NCBI RefSeq assembly: GCF_035956715.1
Contig: NZ_CP108381.1
Location: forward strand, 992,001 to 1,056,000
Direction: 5' to 3'
Source: Nocardia sp. NBC_01329
GTDB taxonomy: Bacteria; Actinomycetota; Actinomycetes; Mycobacteriales; Mycobacteriaceae
Length of the DNA: 64,000 nucleotides
Made by a program: the position numbers and the translations under genes. Shown piece after piece: positions 30,003 through 38,467 of the stretch. Positions within the stretch are counted from its first letter, which is position 1; each line of letters starts with the position of its first letter. The notes under the pieces are model-generated. The model saw only the letters and a list, made by a program, of their open reading frames with translations, was not told where the DNA came from and made no database searches.

Positions 30003-30926
30003 GTGCGCGAGTTGCCCGAGGATCTCGAAGCCCTACTGACCGAATACGGGCGACATCTGCTGCTCGGTCGTAACCGGTCGGCGCATACGGTGCGCGCCTA
30101 CCTCGGTGATGTCCGATCGCTGCTGGGGCATCTGGTCGACTGTGCCGCCGATGCCTCGGTGCGGGAGCTGGATCTGCCGGCCATGCGATCGTGGCTGGCG
30201 GCGCACGCGGATCGCGGCGCCGCCCGCACCAGTATGGCGCGGCGGGCCTCGGCCGCCCGGGCGTTCACCGCGTGGCTCACCCGGACCGGCCGGCTGGCCG
30301 TGGACCCCGGCCTCCGGCTCGCGGCGCCGAAAGCCCATCGCAGCCTGCCCGCCGTTCTCGGACAGGAGCAGGCGGGGCGCGTGATGAATGCTGCCGAATC
30401 GGGTGCCGAGCAACACGATCCGATGGCGCTGCGGGACCGGCTCATCGTGGAGTTGTTGTACGCCACCGGGATCCGGGTCGGTGAACTGTGCGGGCTCGAT
30501 ATCGACGATATCGACCGAGAGCGGCGGTTGGTGCGTGTTCTGGGCAAAGGCAACCGGGAGCGCTCCACACCGTTCGGAGGCCCCGCCGACCACGCCCTCG
30601 GCGAATGGTTGCGCTACGGAAGGCCTCCGCTGGCCGCACCGGATTCCGGTCGCGCACTTCTGCTGGGCCGCCGCGGTCGCCGACTCGACCAACGGCAGGC
30701 TCGAACGGTGGTGCACGCGGTGGTCTCCGCGGTTCCGGGCACCGCCGATCTGGGCCCCCACGGTCTCCGGCACACCGCGGCCACTCATCTCCTCGAAGGC
30801 GGCGCCGATCTGCGAGTCGTCCAAGAGCTTCTCGGGCACGCCAGCCTCGCCACCACGCAGCTGTATACCCATGTCTCCATCGACCGGCTGCGAAAGGTTC
30901 ATGACCAGGCCCACCCCCGGGCCTGA
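30003..30926 (+). CDS. xerC: site-specific tyrosine recombinase XerC
   Basis: Resolves chromosome dimers at dif together with XerD. The 307-aa protein has an N-terminal SAM-like DNA-binding domain ([20 protein letters not shown]) and a catalytic domain with the Arg in [36 protein letters not shown] (His and Arg), the second His in [12 protein letters not shown] and the nucleophile Tyr in [15 protein letters not shown] 30003 opens the conserved N-terminus. Position after dprA matches the mycobacterial order. No phage or attachment site is near, so this is the housekeeping enzyme. Confidence 0.94.
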   Translation: MRELPEDLEALLTEYGRHLLLGRNRSAHTVRAYLGDVRSLLGHLVDCAADASVRELDLPAMRSWLAAHADRGAARTSMARRASAARAFTAWLTRTGRLAVDPGLRLAAPKAHRSLPAVLGQEQAGRVMNAAESGAEQHDPMALRDRLIVELLYATGIRVGELCGLDIDDIDRERRLVRVLGKGNRERSTPFGGPADHALGEWLRYGRPPLAAPDSGRALLLGRRGRRLDQRQARTVVHAVVSAVPGTADLGPHGLRHTAATHLLEGGADLRVVQELLGHASLATTQLYTHVSIDRLRKVHDQAHPRA

Positions 30927-31370
30927 ATATCCAGAGTGCCGTGACCGTCTCACCACAACCGCGGGGTGCAGTCGACGGCGTACTGATCGCAACCATTCAG
31001 GAACCGGGAAGGTGTTCTCGGACGAATACTCGGCGGCAGCGTGCCCTCGATGACCCCGGACCCGGTTCACGGCCCCGTCGAGGAATGGGCGCCGGGTGGC
31101 TCGATCCGCGCAGTCCGTCAGGTGCCCGCGTGGATGCCCCTGATATCCCCAGCCGACTCGTGCGTGCGTGCAGTGCCCTCGCTCGATACGTCACGGTGCC
31201 GGGAGCCGCACCCGCAGAGATACGAACGGATCACGTGATACGCAATGACCGGAGGCGGTCGTTGGACGCGTCGTAGCACGGCGCTTACGCTGTCCTGCGG
31301 AGCCGTCCAACTGCGGCCGACCGGTACAGCGGGAGGTGAGCGTGCAGAACACTATCAGCGCGATCGCCGG
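30927..31370. other. Intergenic region between xerC and the DUF202 pair
   Basis: About 440 bases without a supported gene. Overlapping short ORFs on both strands lack family features. One perfect 10-base palindrome, ATCACGTGAT, lies at 31230-31239 and could be an operator. A GGGAGG at about 31330 is too far (about 35 bases) from the ATG of the next gene to serve as its ribosome site. Confidence 0.5.
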
Positions 31371-31724
31371 ATGAGTCCGGCTCGCGAGGAAACCGGGGGC
31401 CCGGCAGTCGACTACAGGTTCACGCTCGCCAACGAACGCACATTCCTGTCCTGGATCCGCACGGCGCTCGGTCTGCTGGCCGGCGGGGTGGCGGTGCACG
31501 CGGTCGTGCAAGAGCAGTGGAGTACCGATTTCCGCACCGCGCTGGCCGTGAGTTGCCTGGCGCTTTCGCTGGTCGTCGCGGTCGGTGCGTATCTGCATTG
31601 GAGGCGGATCCGGGTAGCGATGGATCAGGGGCGGCCACTGCCGGGCACAGTGCTGGTACCGGTGCTGTCCGCCGGGACAGCCTTCGTGGCGGTGCTCGCC
31701 TGCATAGCCGTACTTCTGCACTGA
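31371..31724 (+). CDS. DUF202 (YidH) family membrane protein
   Basis: A 117-aa protein with the DUF202 signature FTLANERTFLSWIRTALGLLAGG followed by three hydrophobic helices (ALGLLAGGVAVHAVV, ALAVSCLALSLVVAVGAYL, LVPVLSAGTAFVAVLACIAVLL). The function of the family is unknown. ATG 31371 is the only in-frame start near the conserved region; no strong Shine-Dalgarno is visible. The next gene, 10 bases downstream, encodes a second, divergent DUF202 protein, as in many actinobacteria. Confidence 0.87.
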   Translation: MSPAREETGGPAVDYRFTLANERTFLSWIRTALGLLAGGVAVHAVVQEQWSTDFRTALAVSCLALSLVVAVGAYLHWRRIRVAMDQGRPLPGTVLVPVLSAGTAFVAVLACIAVLLH

Positions 31725-31734
31725 GGACAGCGCC

Positions 31735-32058
31735 GTGACGAATTCGATCGAGATCCGGCTGGCCGCGGAACGAACAGCGTTGTCCTGGCGGCGTACCTGT
31801 CTGGGATGCGTGGCGGTCGCCCTTCTGCTCCTACGCACAGTTTTCGAGGAGGGGTGGGATCCGGCCGCGCTCTTGCCCGGCGTTGCCTGTCTGGTCCTGC
31901 TGTTCGTCGCCGCATCGGGATACCGGCGTAATCGCCGTCTTCATCTCGGAGCCGCTGGTTCGGCGGTGGTGACGATCCGATCGGTGGCCGCCGCAGTGAC
32001 GATCGTGGGGCTGGTCGTCGCCGGATATGTGATGGTGCACCCCGGACCGCCGGGGTGA
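31735..32058 (+). CDS. second DUF202 family membrane protein
   Basis: A 107-aa protein beginning MTNSIEIRLAAERTALSWRR, the DUF202 amphipathic start, with three hydrophobic helices (CVAVALLLLRTVF, LLPGVACLVLLFVAASGY, VAAAVTIVGLVVAGYVMV). It is closely linked to the first DUF202 gene but differs in sequence throughout, so it is not a recent duplicate; the pair may form a hetero-oligomer. GTG 31735 is the start and GAGGACAG lies upstream. Role unknown. Confidence 0.85.
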   Translation: MTNSIEIRLAAERTALSWRRTCLGCVAVALLLLRTVFEEGWDPAALLPGVACLVLLFVAASGYRRNRRLHLGAAGSAVVTIRSVAAAVTIVGLVVAGYVMVHPGPPG

Positions 32059-32105
32059 AAAGATGACGGTGGACAGTCTCCGGCCTCGACGCATAGGTTG
32101 CCACC

Positions 32106-32477
32106 ATGACGACCGGAGAGCCTGGAACAGCAGGTGGGTCCTTACTGCGTGTCCAGCTCCGCTCAGCGCTCACCGGCGCGATGAAGGCCCGCGACCGACA
32201 GACGGTTTCGGTGCTCCGCGCCGTGCTCGCCGCCATCGACAACGCGGAAGCGGTCGATATCGGCGATCACCGCGGCGGCGCAGTGGAGGCAGCCCCGATC
32301 GGACCGGGTTCGGCCGAGGTGGAGCGCCGCGACCTCGATGAGAATGCGATCGCCGAGATCGTGCGCGCCGAGATCGCCGACCGTGTGTCCGCCGCTTCCG
32401 GCTACGAGGCCGCGGGCTGTTCCGACCGGGCCGCGGTCTTGCGCGCCGAAGCCGCCACTCTCGCGTCGTTCGTCTGA
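32106..32477 (+). CDS. GatB/YqeY domain-containing protein
   Basis: A 123-aa protein resembling YqeY, the stand-alone relative of the tRNA-binding tail of the GatB amidotransferase subunit. Family-like features are LRSALTGAMKARDRQTVSVLR and LRAVLAAIDNAEAV near the N-terminus and a helical EIVRAEIADRVSAASGYEAAG segment in the second half. It is shorter than the usual 145-150 aa, with a compact C-terminus. Role unknown. ATG 32106 follows the DUF202 pair by 47 bases. Confidence 0.78.
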   Translation: MTTGEPGTAGGSLLRVQLRSALTGAMKARDRQTVSVLRAVLAAIDNAEAVDIGDHRGGAVEAAPIGPGSAEVERRDLDENAIAEIVRAEIADRVSAASGYEAAGCSDRAAVLRAEAATLASFV

Positions 32478-32494
32478 CGGTTCGGGCGAGACTC

Positions 32495-33148
32495 TCAGTT
32501 GCCGCCCGGCCGGTCCGGTTCCACCGGTTTCAGCCTGATCGGGGTTCTGCGGAGCAGACCGAGTGGGTCGAGGTATTCCCGGGATGCGTGCGCGGTGCTC
32601 TCCCGGCGCAGACCCCAATGCAGACAGGCCGGTGCGGCGCATCCCCCATGACCGGCGGCCAGTTCGCCGATCCGAGTGTCGCGGGTGACCCGTCTGCCCA
32701 CCCGCACCTCGCCCTCGACCGGTTCGTATGTGGTTCGCAAACCACCCGCGTGAAGTATCGCCACCACTGGTTTTCCGGCCACCTTCCCAGCGAAGACCAC
32801 GGTCCCAGGACCGGCCGCGTAGACCGCCTGCCCACGGGTACCGGCAAGGTCCACGCCGCGATGGCCCGGCAGCCAGTCCTGCTCGGGTGGATCGAACGGC
32901 CGCCCGACCACCGGATGTGGACGCAACGGCCAGTCGAACCGGGTATCCGGGCCGGCCGCCGCGAACCCTGGAGAGATCAGTGCGGTGGCCGACAGAACCG
33001 CCGCTGTCGCGAGGCGAACCGACCCGAAGGCCGGGTGGTTCCCCGCTGTCTGGCCGGCTCGCTGGTGGCGATTACGGCTCGCTCTCCACCGATCCGGGCG
33101 CCGGGCGGGTACCACACCGAACGGTCGGGAATCCGGGTCATCGCGCAC
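32495..33148 (-). CDS. M23 family peptidase-like secreted protein
   Basis: A 217-aa exported protein with a hydrophobic signal region (VRLATAAVLSATALISPGFAAA) near residues 45-66, so a start later than GTG 33148, such as GTG 33115, is possible. The mature part is a LytM/M23 fold: FDWPLRPHPVVGRPFDPP, the metal-binding HRGVDLAGTRGQAVYAAGPG and a CLHWGLR segment. Active M23 peptidases have HxH in that last motif; here the first His is Cys (C-L-H), which may weaken or change metal binding. Position beside rpsB in divergent orientation matches Rv2891 of M. tuberculosis from memory. Likely cell-wall associated. Confidence 0.82.
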   Translation of the reverse strand: MRDDPDSRPFGVVPARRPDRWRASRNRHQRAGQTAGNHPAFGSVRLATAAVLSATALISPGFAAAGPDTRFDWPLRPHPVVGRPFDPPEQDWLPGHRGVDLAGTRGQAVYAAGPGTVVFAGKVAGKPVVAILHAGGLRTTYEPVEGEVRVGRRVTRDTRIGELAAGHGGCAAPACLHWGLRRESTAHASREYLDPLGLLRRTPIRLKPVEPDRPGGN

Positions 33149-33707
33149 GGCCGGGGCACGGACACGGTGGTATGGGCCGCGGCGCGAGCCGCATGAGCTC
33201 GCGCACCAGATTCCGCAGCAGTGGGATCTCCCGGCACAGCGGCCCCGACCCGGTCACCGAACCCGAATTCGAGCCGGTCCCGCAACCACCTCCCCGGCTC
33301 GACCCGGTCGGTGAACCGACCACCACATCGGTCGAAGAGGATTCGCCGGCGGTCGCGGTTGTGCCGCTGTCCGGCGGACCGGATGAGGCCTCGACCGAAG
33401 GGACAGCCGGATCGGCCACGGCTGTATCCGGTGTACTCACGCCGGCGATTGCGCCGGTCGTCGATTTCGGGCCGGGCACGCGGTCGAGAGATGATCCGCT
33501 TACGGCCGATTCGGCGTGGGCCGTGCGGGCACGGGCCGGGACAGAGATCGCGCGGGCCGCCCGGCCGATCTCCGATCCGGAGTGTGCTGCCCACGCGGCG
33601 GATTCCCCGGTAGAGGCGGCAGCTGTGCTCCCCGGACCGAGCGGGATAGCGATGAGCGCCGTGGTCAGCGCCGTTCCGATCAACGTATCCAGTCTCCGTC
33701 GCGCCAC
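33138..33707 (-). CDS. possible secreted hypothetical protein upstream of the M23 gene
   Basis: Tentative. Reading from GTG 33707 gives 189 aa that begin VARRRLDTLIGTALTTALIA, a basic stretch then a hydrophobic core ending in an Ala-rich site, which looks like a signal peptide. The rest is Ser/Thr/Gly/Ala-rich and ends with a short helix (LLRNLVRELMRLAP) and PCPCPG. Its stop lies 11 bases inside the start of the M23 gene, a pattern of translational coupling. Against it: no good Shine-Dalgarno, weak third-position GC bias and a competing plus-strand ORF. The frame stays open to 34451, but that part is Arg/Pro-rich and unconvincing. Confidence 0.35.
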   Translation of the reverse strand: MARRRLDTLIGTALTTALIAIPLGPGSTAAASTGESAAWAAHSGSEIGRAARAISVPARARTAHAESAVSGSSLDRVPGPKSTTGAIAGVSTPDTAVADPAVPSVEASSGPPDSGTTATAGESSSTDVVVGSPTGSSRGGGCGTGSNSGSVTGSGPLCREIPLLRNLVRELMRLAPRPIPPCPCPGRAR

Positions 33708-34807
33708 CGCTGCGCCCTGGCGGCCTGCCCGGCGCTGAAGGCCGGTTCCGGAAACCCGGCGGTTGTCCACTTCGGGCCGCCGAATCGGATTCCTCCCCGG
33801 GGAACGCCGGAGGTGCCGGTCGGGCGCGTGTCGTACCGGCGTCGTCCCGGGAAATGCTGGCCGGCCGGGTTGTACGGCGGGAAATCGGGTCGGGCGTGCC
33901 GGGGTGGTTCGCTGCGAGCACCGGGCCGGTCCTGGATCCGGCGAACCCGGCGCACGGTCGCTCCGAGGGCACGCGTCCACCCGGTTGGTCATCCGGCGCT
34001 CGTATCGCCTTGCTCGCCGTTCCAGGTCGCTCGGCCCCGCAGGGTAGGAAGGAGCGGACACCGCGCGCTCCGCGGACCGAGCCGTGGATACGGCTCGGTG
34101 CCGGCCCGTCGACCGCTCCCCGGTCGGATGAGCGGAGTGCCCGGGTGAGATGGTCGCCGATGCAGCGTCCGCGTTGCCCGCCCGGCCGGTGCAGCGCCGG
34201 GCACCACGACCGCGATAGATATCGCGCCGTCCGGTTGGTTGCTCGGTGGTTCGCCGCGGCCATACCGGCAGGGGACGGGTCGGGTGCTCGCCCGTATCCG
34301 GTGTCCGCTCGCGGCGCGCGATATGGGGCCAGCTCCGTGGCGCGGGTGGGAGATCCAGGTCCGCCGCGGTCGCCGCATCGGCGCCGGTGATAGTGGTTTC
34401 GCAGGTCATATGCTCAGCCTGCCCGCGGCGGGACCGGCCCGGAACCCGCAATTCCGCTACCTGTGGACAACTCGCCCGCTGTGAATAATGAATGTTTCAT
34501 TCGTGCCCTCGGATGACCGCCCCGCAGGTGATCCGACCGGGCGATTTCCAGTTCGCGCAGCCCACGCCGTAAACTGGCCGAGCGGTCCGTGTTCGCACCG
34601 ACCGACTTCGCGCACCACCGTGCTTGTTCATACGGCGCTGCCCCACCGAACTCCTGTCGGAGCCGGTGAAGGTCAGCGCAATTCCGGAACAGGGGAATGT
34701 CTCGGCTGGTCCCGATCCACGGATCGGGTCCGAGCGTTCTGTGGTGCCAGGGCAGCAGGCCGCCGGCCCGCTGCGTCAACCGGCAACGAAAGAGAGATAC
34801 GGGAGCT
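33708..34807. other. 1.1-kb region without a supported gene, upstream of rpsB
   Basis: Long ORFs overlap on both strands, but translations are rich in Arg, Pro and Gly and the three codon positions have similar GC where I checked, unlike true neighbours. An AT-rich inverted repeat (AATGAA TGT TTCATT) lies at 34487-34501, and the rpsB promoter and leader must lie between there and 34800. I see no RNA gene. Confidence 0.5.
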
Positions 34808-35683
34808 ATGGCTGTCGTAACAATGAAGCAGCTGCTCGACAGCGGCGCGCATTTCGGGCACCAGACCCGTCGCTGGAACCCGAAGATGAAGCGGTTCATC
34901 TTCACCGACCGCAACGGCATCTACATCATCGATCTGCAGCAGACGCTGACCTACATCGATAAGGCCTACGAATTCGTCAAGGAGACCGTCGCGCACGGCG
35001 GCACCGTCCTTTTCGTCGGCACCAAGAAGCAGGCGCAGGAGTCCATCGCGGCCGAGGCCACCCGGGTCGGTATGCCGTATGTGAACCAGCGCTGGCTGGG
35101 TGGCATGCTCACCAACTTCTCCACCGTTCACAAGCGTCTGCAGCGCCTCAAGGAACTCGAGGCCATGGAGCAGACCGGTGGTTTCGAGGGTCGCACCAAG
35201 AAGGAAATTCTCATGCTCACGCGTGAGATGAACAAACTGGACCGCACCCTCGGTGGTATCCGGGATATGCAGAAGGTGCCGTCGGCCATCTGGGTCGTCG
35301 ACACCAACAAGGAGCACATCGCCGTCGGCGAGGCGCGCAAGCTGAACATCCCGGTCATCGCGATCCTGGACACCAACTGCGATCCCGACCTGGTCGACTA
35401 CCCGATCCCGGGTAACGACGACGCGATCCGCTCGGCCGCGCTGCTCACCAAGGTCGTCGCGTCCGCGGTGGCCGAGGGCGTGCAGGCCCGGGCCGGCCGT
35501 TCCGGCGGCGACGACAAGCCCGAGGCGACCGCTGCGGAACCGCTGCCGGAGTGGGAGCAGGAACTGCTGGCTCAGGCCGCCCCGAGCACCGAGGCCCCGG
35601 CCGAAACGCCGGCAGAGGCCCCGGCCGAAACGCCCGCCGAGGCCTCTGCTGAGGCTCCTGCGGAGACCCCGGCCGACGCCTGA
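34808..35683 (+). CDS. rpsB: 30S ribosomal protein S2
   Basis: Small-subunit protein, 291 aa. It begins [20 protein letters not shown] and contains [55 protein letters not shown] and [20 protein letters not shown]-like segments. Residues after about 245 form an Ala/Pro/Glu/Thr repeat tail (units of APAETPAE), usual for nocardiae. ATG 34808 has GGGAG a few bases upstream and is the conserved start; the frame is open to 34697. Followed by tsf after a long hairpin. Confidence 0.97.
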   Translation: MAVVTMKQLLDSGAHFGHQTRRWNPKMKRFIFTDRNGIYIIDLQQTLTYIDKAYEFVKETVAHGGTVLFVGTKKQAQESIAAEATRVGMPYVNQRWLGGMLTNFSTVHKRLQRLKELEAMEQTGGFEGRTKKEILMLTREMNKLDRTLGGIRDMQKVPSAIWVVDTNKEHIAVGEARKLNIPVIAILDTNCDPDLVDYPIPGNDDAIRSAALLTKVVASAVAEGVQARAGRSGGDDKPEATAAEPLPEWEQELLAQAAPSTEAPAETPAEAPAETPAEASAEAPAETPADA

Positions 35684-35756
35684 GTCGCGTAACCTCGCGT
35701 TCGGCGGGCGCTCACCGGCTACTGCCGTGGTGGGCGCCGCCGAACCGAACTTCCCA

Positions 35757-35795
35757 CAGTGGTGGTCACGGCTCGCCGAGCCGTGACCACCACTG
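35757..35795 (+). terminator. 19-base perfect inverted repeat between rpsB and tsf
   Basis: Arms 35757-35775 (starting CAGTGGTGGTCACGGCTCG) and 35777-35795 pair perfectly around a single base; in RNA this would be a 17-base stem with a 5-base loop. No T-run follows. It lies 73 bases after rpsB and 37 before tsf, so it is a terminator, an attenuator or a processing site separating the two. Confidence 0.75.
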
Positions 35796-35832
35796 CCCGG
35801 TACCAGACTTTCTCGAAGGAGGCTCGCCCCCG

Positions 35833-36657
35833 ATGGCGAACTACACCGCCGCTGACGTGAAGCGGCTGCGGGAGCTCACCGGCTCCGGAATGATGGATTG
35901 TAAGAACGCACTGGTCGAGACCGGCGGCGATTTCGACAAGGCCGTGGAGCTGCTGCGCATCAAGGGCGCCAAGGATGTCGGCAAGCGGGCCGAGCGCACC
36001 ACCGCCGAGGGCCTGGTCATCGCCAAAGACGGCGTGATGGTCGAGATCAACTCCGAGACCGACTTCGTCGCCAAGAACGCGGAGTTCCAGGAGCTGGCCG
36101 ACAAGATCGTCGCCGCCGCCGCGGTCGCCAAGCCGGCCGATGTGGACGCGCTCAAGGTCGTGGCCCTTGACGGTCAGACCGTCGATGAGGCGCTGCAGGC
36201 GCTGGCCGCCAAGATCGGCGAGAAGCTGGAACTGCGTCGCGTCGTCTCCCTGGACGGTCCGGTCGCCACCTATCTGCACAAGCGTGCGTCGGATCTGCCG
36301 CCGGCCGTCGGTGTGCTGGTCGAGTACACCGGTTCCGGTGACGCGGCCGCCGAAGCCGCTCGTGCCGCCGCCATGCAGGTCGCCGCGCTCAAGGCCAAGT
36401 ACGTCACCCGCGACGAGGTTCCCGCCGATATCGTCGAGAACGAGCGTCGTATCGCCGAGCAGACCGCCCGCGAAGAAGGTAAGCCCGAGGGCGCTCTCCC
36501 GAAGATCACCGAGGGCCGCGTCAACGGTTTCTTCAAGGACGTCGTCCTGCTGGAGCAGCCGTCGGTCACCGACAACAAGAAAACAGTGAAGGCGCTGCTG
36601 GACGAAGCCGGTGTCACCATCACCGCATTCGCCCGCTTCGAGGTCGGACAGGCCTGA
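35833..36657 (+). CDS. tsf: translation elongation factor Ts
   Basis: Nucleotide exchange factor for EF-Tu. The 274-aa protein shows [39 protein letters not shown], the EF-Tu contact motif [12 protein letters not shown] and the C-terminal [23 protein letters not shown] 35833 has GAAGGAGG about 9 bases upstream. A strong terminator follows within 20 bases. Confidence 0.97.
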   Translation: MANYTAADVKRLRELTGSGMMDCKNALVETGGDFDKAVELLRIKGAKDVGKRAERTTAEGLVIAKDGVMVEINSETDFVAKNAEFQELADKIVAAAAVAKPADVDALKVVALDGQTVDEALQALAAKIGEKLELRRVVSLDGPVATYLHKRASDLPPAVGVLVEYTGSGDAAAEAARAAAMQVAALKAKYVTRDEVPADIVENERRIAEQTAREEGKPEGALPKITEGRVNGFFKDVVLLEQPSVTDNKKTVKALLDEAGVTITAFARFEVGQA

Positions 36658-36671
36658 TCCGATCCTCGGCT

Positions 36672-36718
36672 CAGAAGGAAACCCCCGCCGCGTCCACCGC
36701 GACGGGGGTTTCGTTCTG
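36672..36718 (+). terminator. Terminator after tsf
   Basis: GAAACCCCCG pairs with CGGGGGTTTC, extended inwards by CGCG/CGCG and outwards by CAGAA/TTCTG with small interruptions, total span 47 bases. The TTTCGTTCTG side gives a modest T-rich end. Typical strong intrinsic terminator starting 14 bases after the tsf stop. Confidence 0.8.
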
Positions 36719-36952
36719 AGATCGGCTGTGAACTCGTCCCGCGATGGGACCTAGTACAGGGGCGCGCGGCGGAGTAGGGCAGGATAGAGGCCGCTTTCTG
36801 TTGGTGCCGAAACCGGCGTGCCACCTTCGCGCCCGGACCCGGTCGGCGAAGGCGACGGACGGTATCCGGACCCCGGCGACCACCGCGCGTTCGCCATCAC
36901 CACGAGCACGATCACCGAAGAACACACCGATTGCCGAAGGAGACGCCAACCG

Positions 36953-37681
36953 ATGACACACCCGGGGACCGACCGCCCAGGATATCGCCGGGTACTGCTG
37001 AAACTCGGCGGTGAGATGTTCGGTGGCGGTGCGGTGGGTCTGGATCCCGACGTGGTGGAGACCGTGGCGGAGCAGATCGCCGAGATCGTCGGTTCCGGAG
37101 TGCAGGTCGCGGTGGTGATCGGCGGCGGGAACTTCTTCCGCGGCGCCGAACTCGAGGAACGCGGCATGGAACGCGCCCGATCCGACTATATGGGCATGCT
37201 CGGGACCGTGATGAACAGCCTGGCGCTCCAGGATTTCCTGCAGCAGCAGGGTGTGGACACCAGGGTGCAGACCGCCATCACCATGGGGCAGGTGGCTGAG
37301 CCGTATCTGCCGCTGCGTGCCAAGCGGCACCTGGAAAAAGGTCGCGTTGTGATCTTCGGTGCCGGGATGGGTATGCCGTACTTCTCGACCGATACCACGG
37401 CGGCTCAGCGGGCGCTGGAGATCGGCGCCGAGGTGGTGCTCATGGCCAAGGCGGTCGACGGTGTGTTCAACGCTGATCCGCGGCTGGATCCCGATGCCAC
37501 CATGTACCACGAGATCACGCACAAGGAAGTGATCGAACGCGATCTGAAGGTCGCCGACGCGACGGCGTTCAGTTTGTGTATGGACAACCAGATGCCGATG
37601 CTGGTGTTCAATTTGTTGACCAAGGGCAATATCGCCCGAGCGGTGGCCGGTGAGAAGATCGGCACATTGGTTCGATCCTGA
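36953..37681 (+). CDS. pyrH: uridylate kinase (UMP kinase)
   Basis: Phosphorylates UMP to UDP; a hexameric bacterial enzyme of the amino-acid-kinase fold controlled by GTP and UTP. Motifs: [67 protein letters not shown] and [18 protein letters not shown] 36953 ([13 protein letters not shown]) gives 242 aa with GAAGGAG about 10 bases upstream; the open frame to 36818 is non-conserved leader. Followed by frr after 51 bases. Confidence 0.96.
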   Translation: MTHPGTDRPGYRRVLLKLGGEMFGGGAVGLDPDVVETVAEQIAEIVGSGVQVAVVIGGGNFFRGAELEERGMERARSDYMGMLGTVMNSLALQDFLQQQGVDTRVQTAITMGQVAEPYLPLRAKRHLEKGRVVIFGAGMGMPYFSTDTTAAQRALEIGAEVVLMAKAVDGVFNADPRLDPDATMYHEITHKEVIERDLKVADATAFSLCMDNQMPMLVFNLLTKGNIARAVAGEKIGTLVRS

Positions 37682-37732
37682 TACCGCGGGCCCGCGGGTC
37701 ATGACGATGACGACGCAGTGGAGGAAACGGTC

Positions 37733-38290
37733 GTGATTGAAGAAGCGCTCTTCGACGCCGAGGAGAAGATGGAGAAGGCCGTCTCGGTGGCGAAGGACGA
37801 TCTCGGCAGAATCCGTACCGGGCGCGCGAATCCGGGCATGTTCTCCCGGGTCGTGGTCGACTACTACGGATCGCCGACCCCGATCACCCAGATGTCGAGT
37901 ATCACCGTGCCGGAACCGCGGATGGTGGTGGTCAAACCCTATGAACAGGCGCAGCTGGGTCCGATCGAAACCGCGATCCGTAACTCCGACCTCGGTGTGA
38001 ACCCGACCAACAACGGTGACATCCTGCGGATCAGTATTCCGCAGCTCACCGAGGAACGGCGCCGGGAACTGGCCAAACAGGCCAAGCAGAAGGGCGAGGA
38101 CGCCAAGGTCGCGATCCGCAACGTGCGCCGTAAGTCCATGGAAGAGCTCGGTCGGATCCAGAAGGACGGCGAAGCCGGCGAGGACGAGGTCGGGCGCGCC
38201 GAGAAGGAACTGGACAAGACCACCGCCAAATATGTCGGCCAGATCGACGAACTGGTGAAGCACAAGGAATCCGAACTGCTAGAGGTCTGA
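37733..38290 (+). CDS. frr: ribosome recycling factor
   Basis: Splits post-termination ribosomes with EF-G. The 185-aa protein has the family's [55 protein letters not shown] and [23 protein letters not shown] 37733 is chosen: 185 aa is the standard length, GGAGG lies about 8 bases upstream, and the GTG at 37718 only adds four residues. A short hairpin follows at 38300-38315. Confidence 0.96.
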   Translation: MIEEALFDAEEKMEKAVSVAKDDLGRIRTGRANPGMFSRVVVDYYGSPTPITQMSSITVPEPRMVVVKPYEQAQLGPIETAIRNSDLGVNPTNNGDILRISIPQLTEERRRELAKQAKQKGEDAKVAIRNVRRKSMEELGRIQKDGEAGEDEVGRAEKELDKTTAKYVGQIDELVKHKESELLEV

Positions 38291-38299
38291 GCGAGGAGA

Positions 38300-38315
38300 C
38301 GGGCCTATCGGCCCG
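38300..38315 (+). terminator. Short hairpin after frr
   Basis: CGGGCC / GGCCCG stem with loop TATC, about 10 bases after the frr stop. Short but compact; possible weak terminator before cdsA. Confidence 0.4.
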
Positions 38316-38467
38316 CCGGATTCGCGGTGGTACCTTGCGCAGGCGTGCCGGGCGCGCGCCCGGCGCACAGGATCGTCCGAGAGCGGCGCGAGCGGTAGGT
38401 GTCGCGCGGAACGCGGTGTCCGTAGTGAGCGGGCATCGGATCGGCGGTCGACCCGGCACCCTGGCCG

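Noticed and set aside
30003-30926. xerC as a mobile-element integrase
   Set aside because: It sits next to dprA in the conserved core order, has XerC-length and motifs, and no attachment-site repeats or cargo genes are near.
31230-31239. ATCACGTGAT palindrome between xerC and the DUF202 pair
   Set aside because: A 10-base palindrome is expected by chance in 64 kb and is not clearly placed relative to a promoter, so it is noted only in the gap description.
30941-31276. 111-codon ORF after xerC
   Set aside because: Composition and lack of a ribosome site suggest a chance ORF, with no similarity to known families.
32728-33738. Plus-strand ORF of 336 codons over the M23 gene and its upstream region
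   Set aside because: Its first half is antisense to a recognisable M23 domain, and the second half has no family feature or ribosome site.
32977-34451. Long minus-strand ORFs of 428 and 437 codons upstream of the M23 gene
   Set aside because: The N-terminal halves are Arg/Pro/Gly-rich, no start has a ribosome site and codon positions show little GC bias; only the last 189 codons are kept as a tentative gene.
34697-34807. Upstream extension of rpsB
   Set aside because: The extra 37 residues are unconserved, and a GGGAG site lies directly before ATG 34808.
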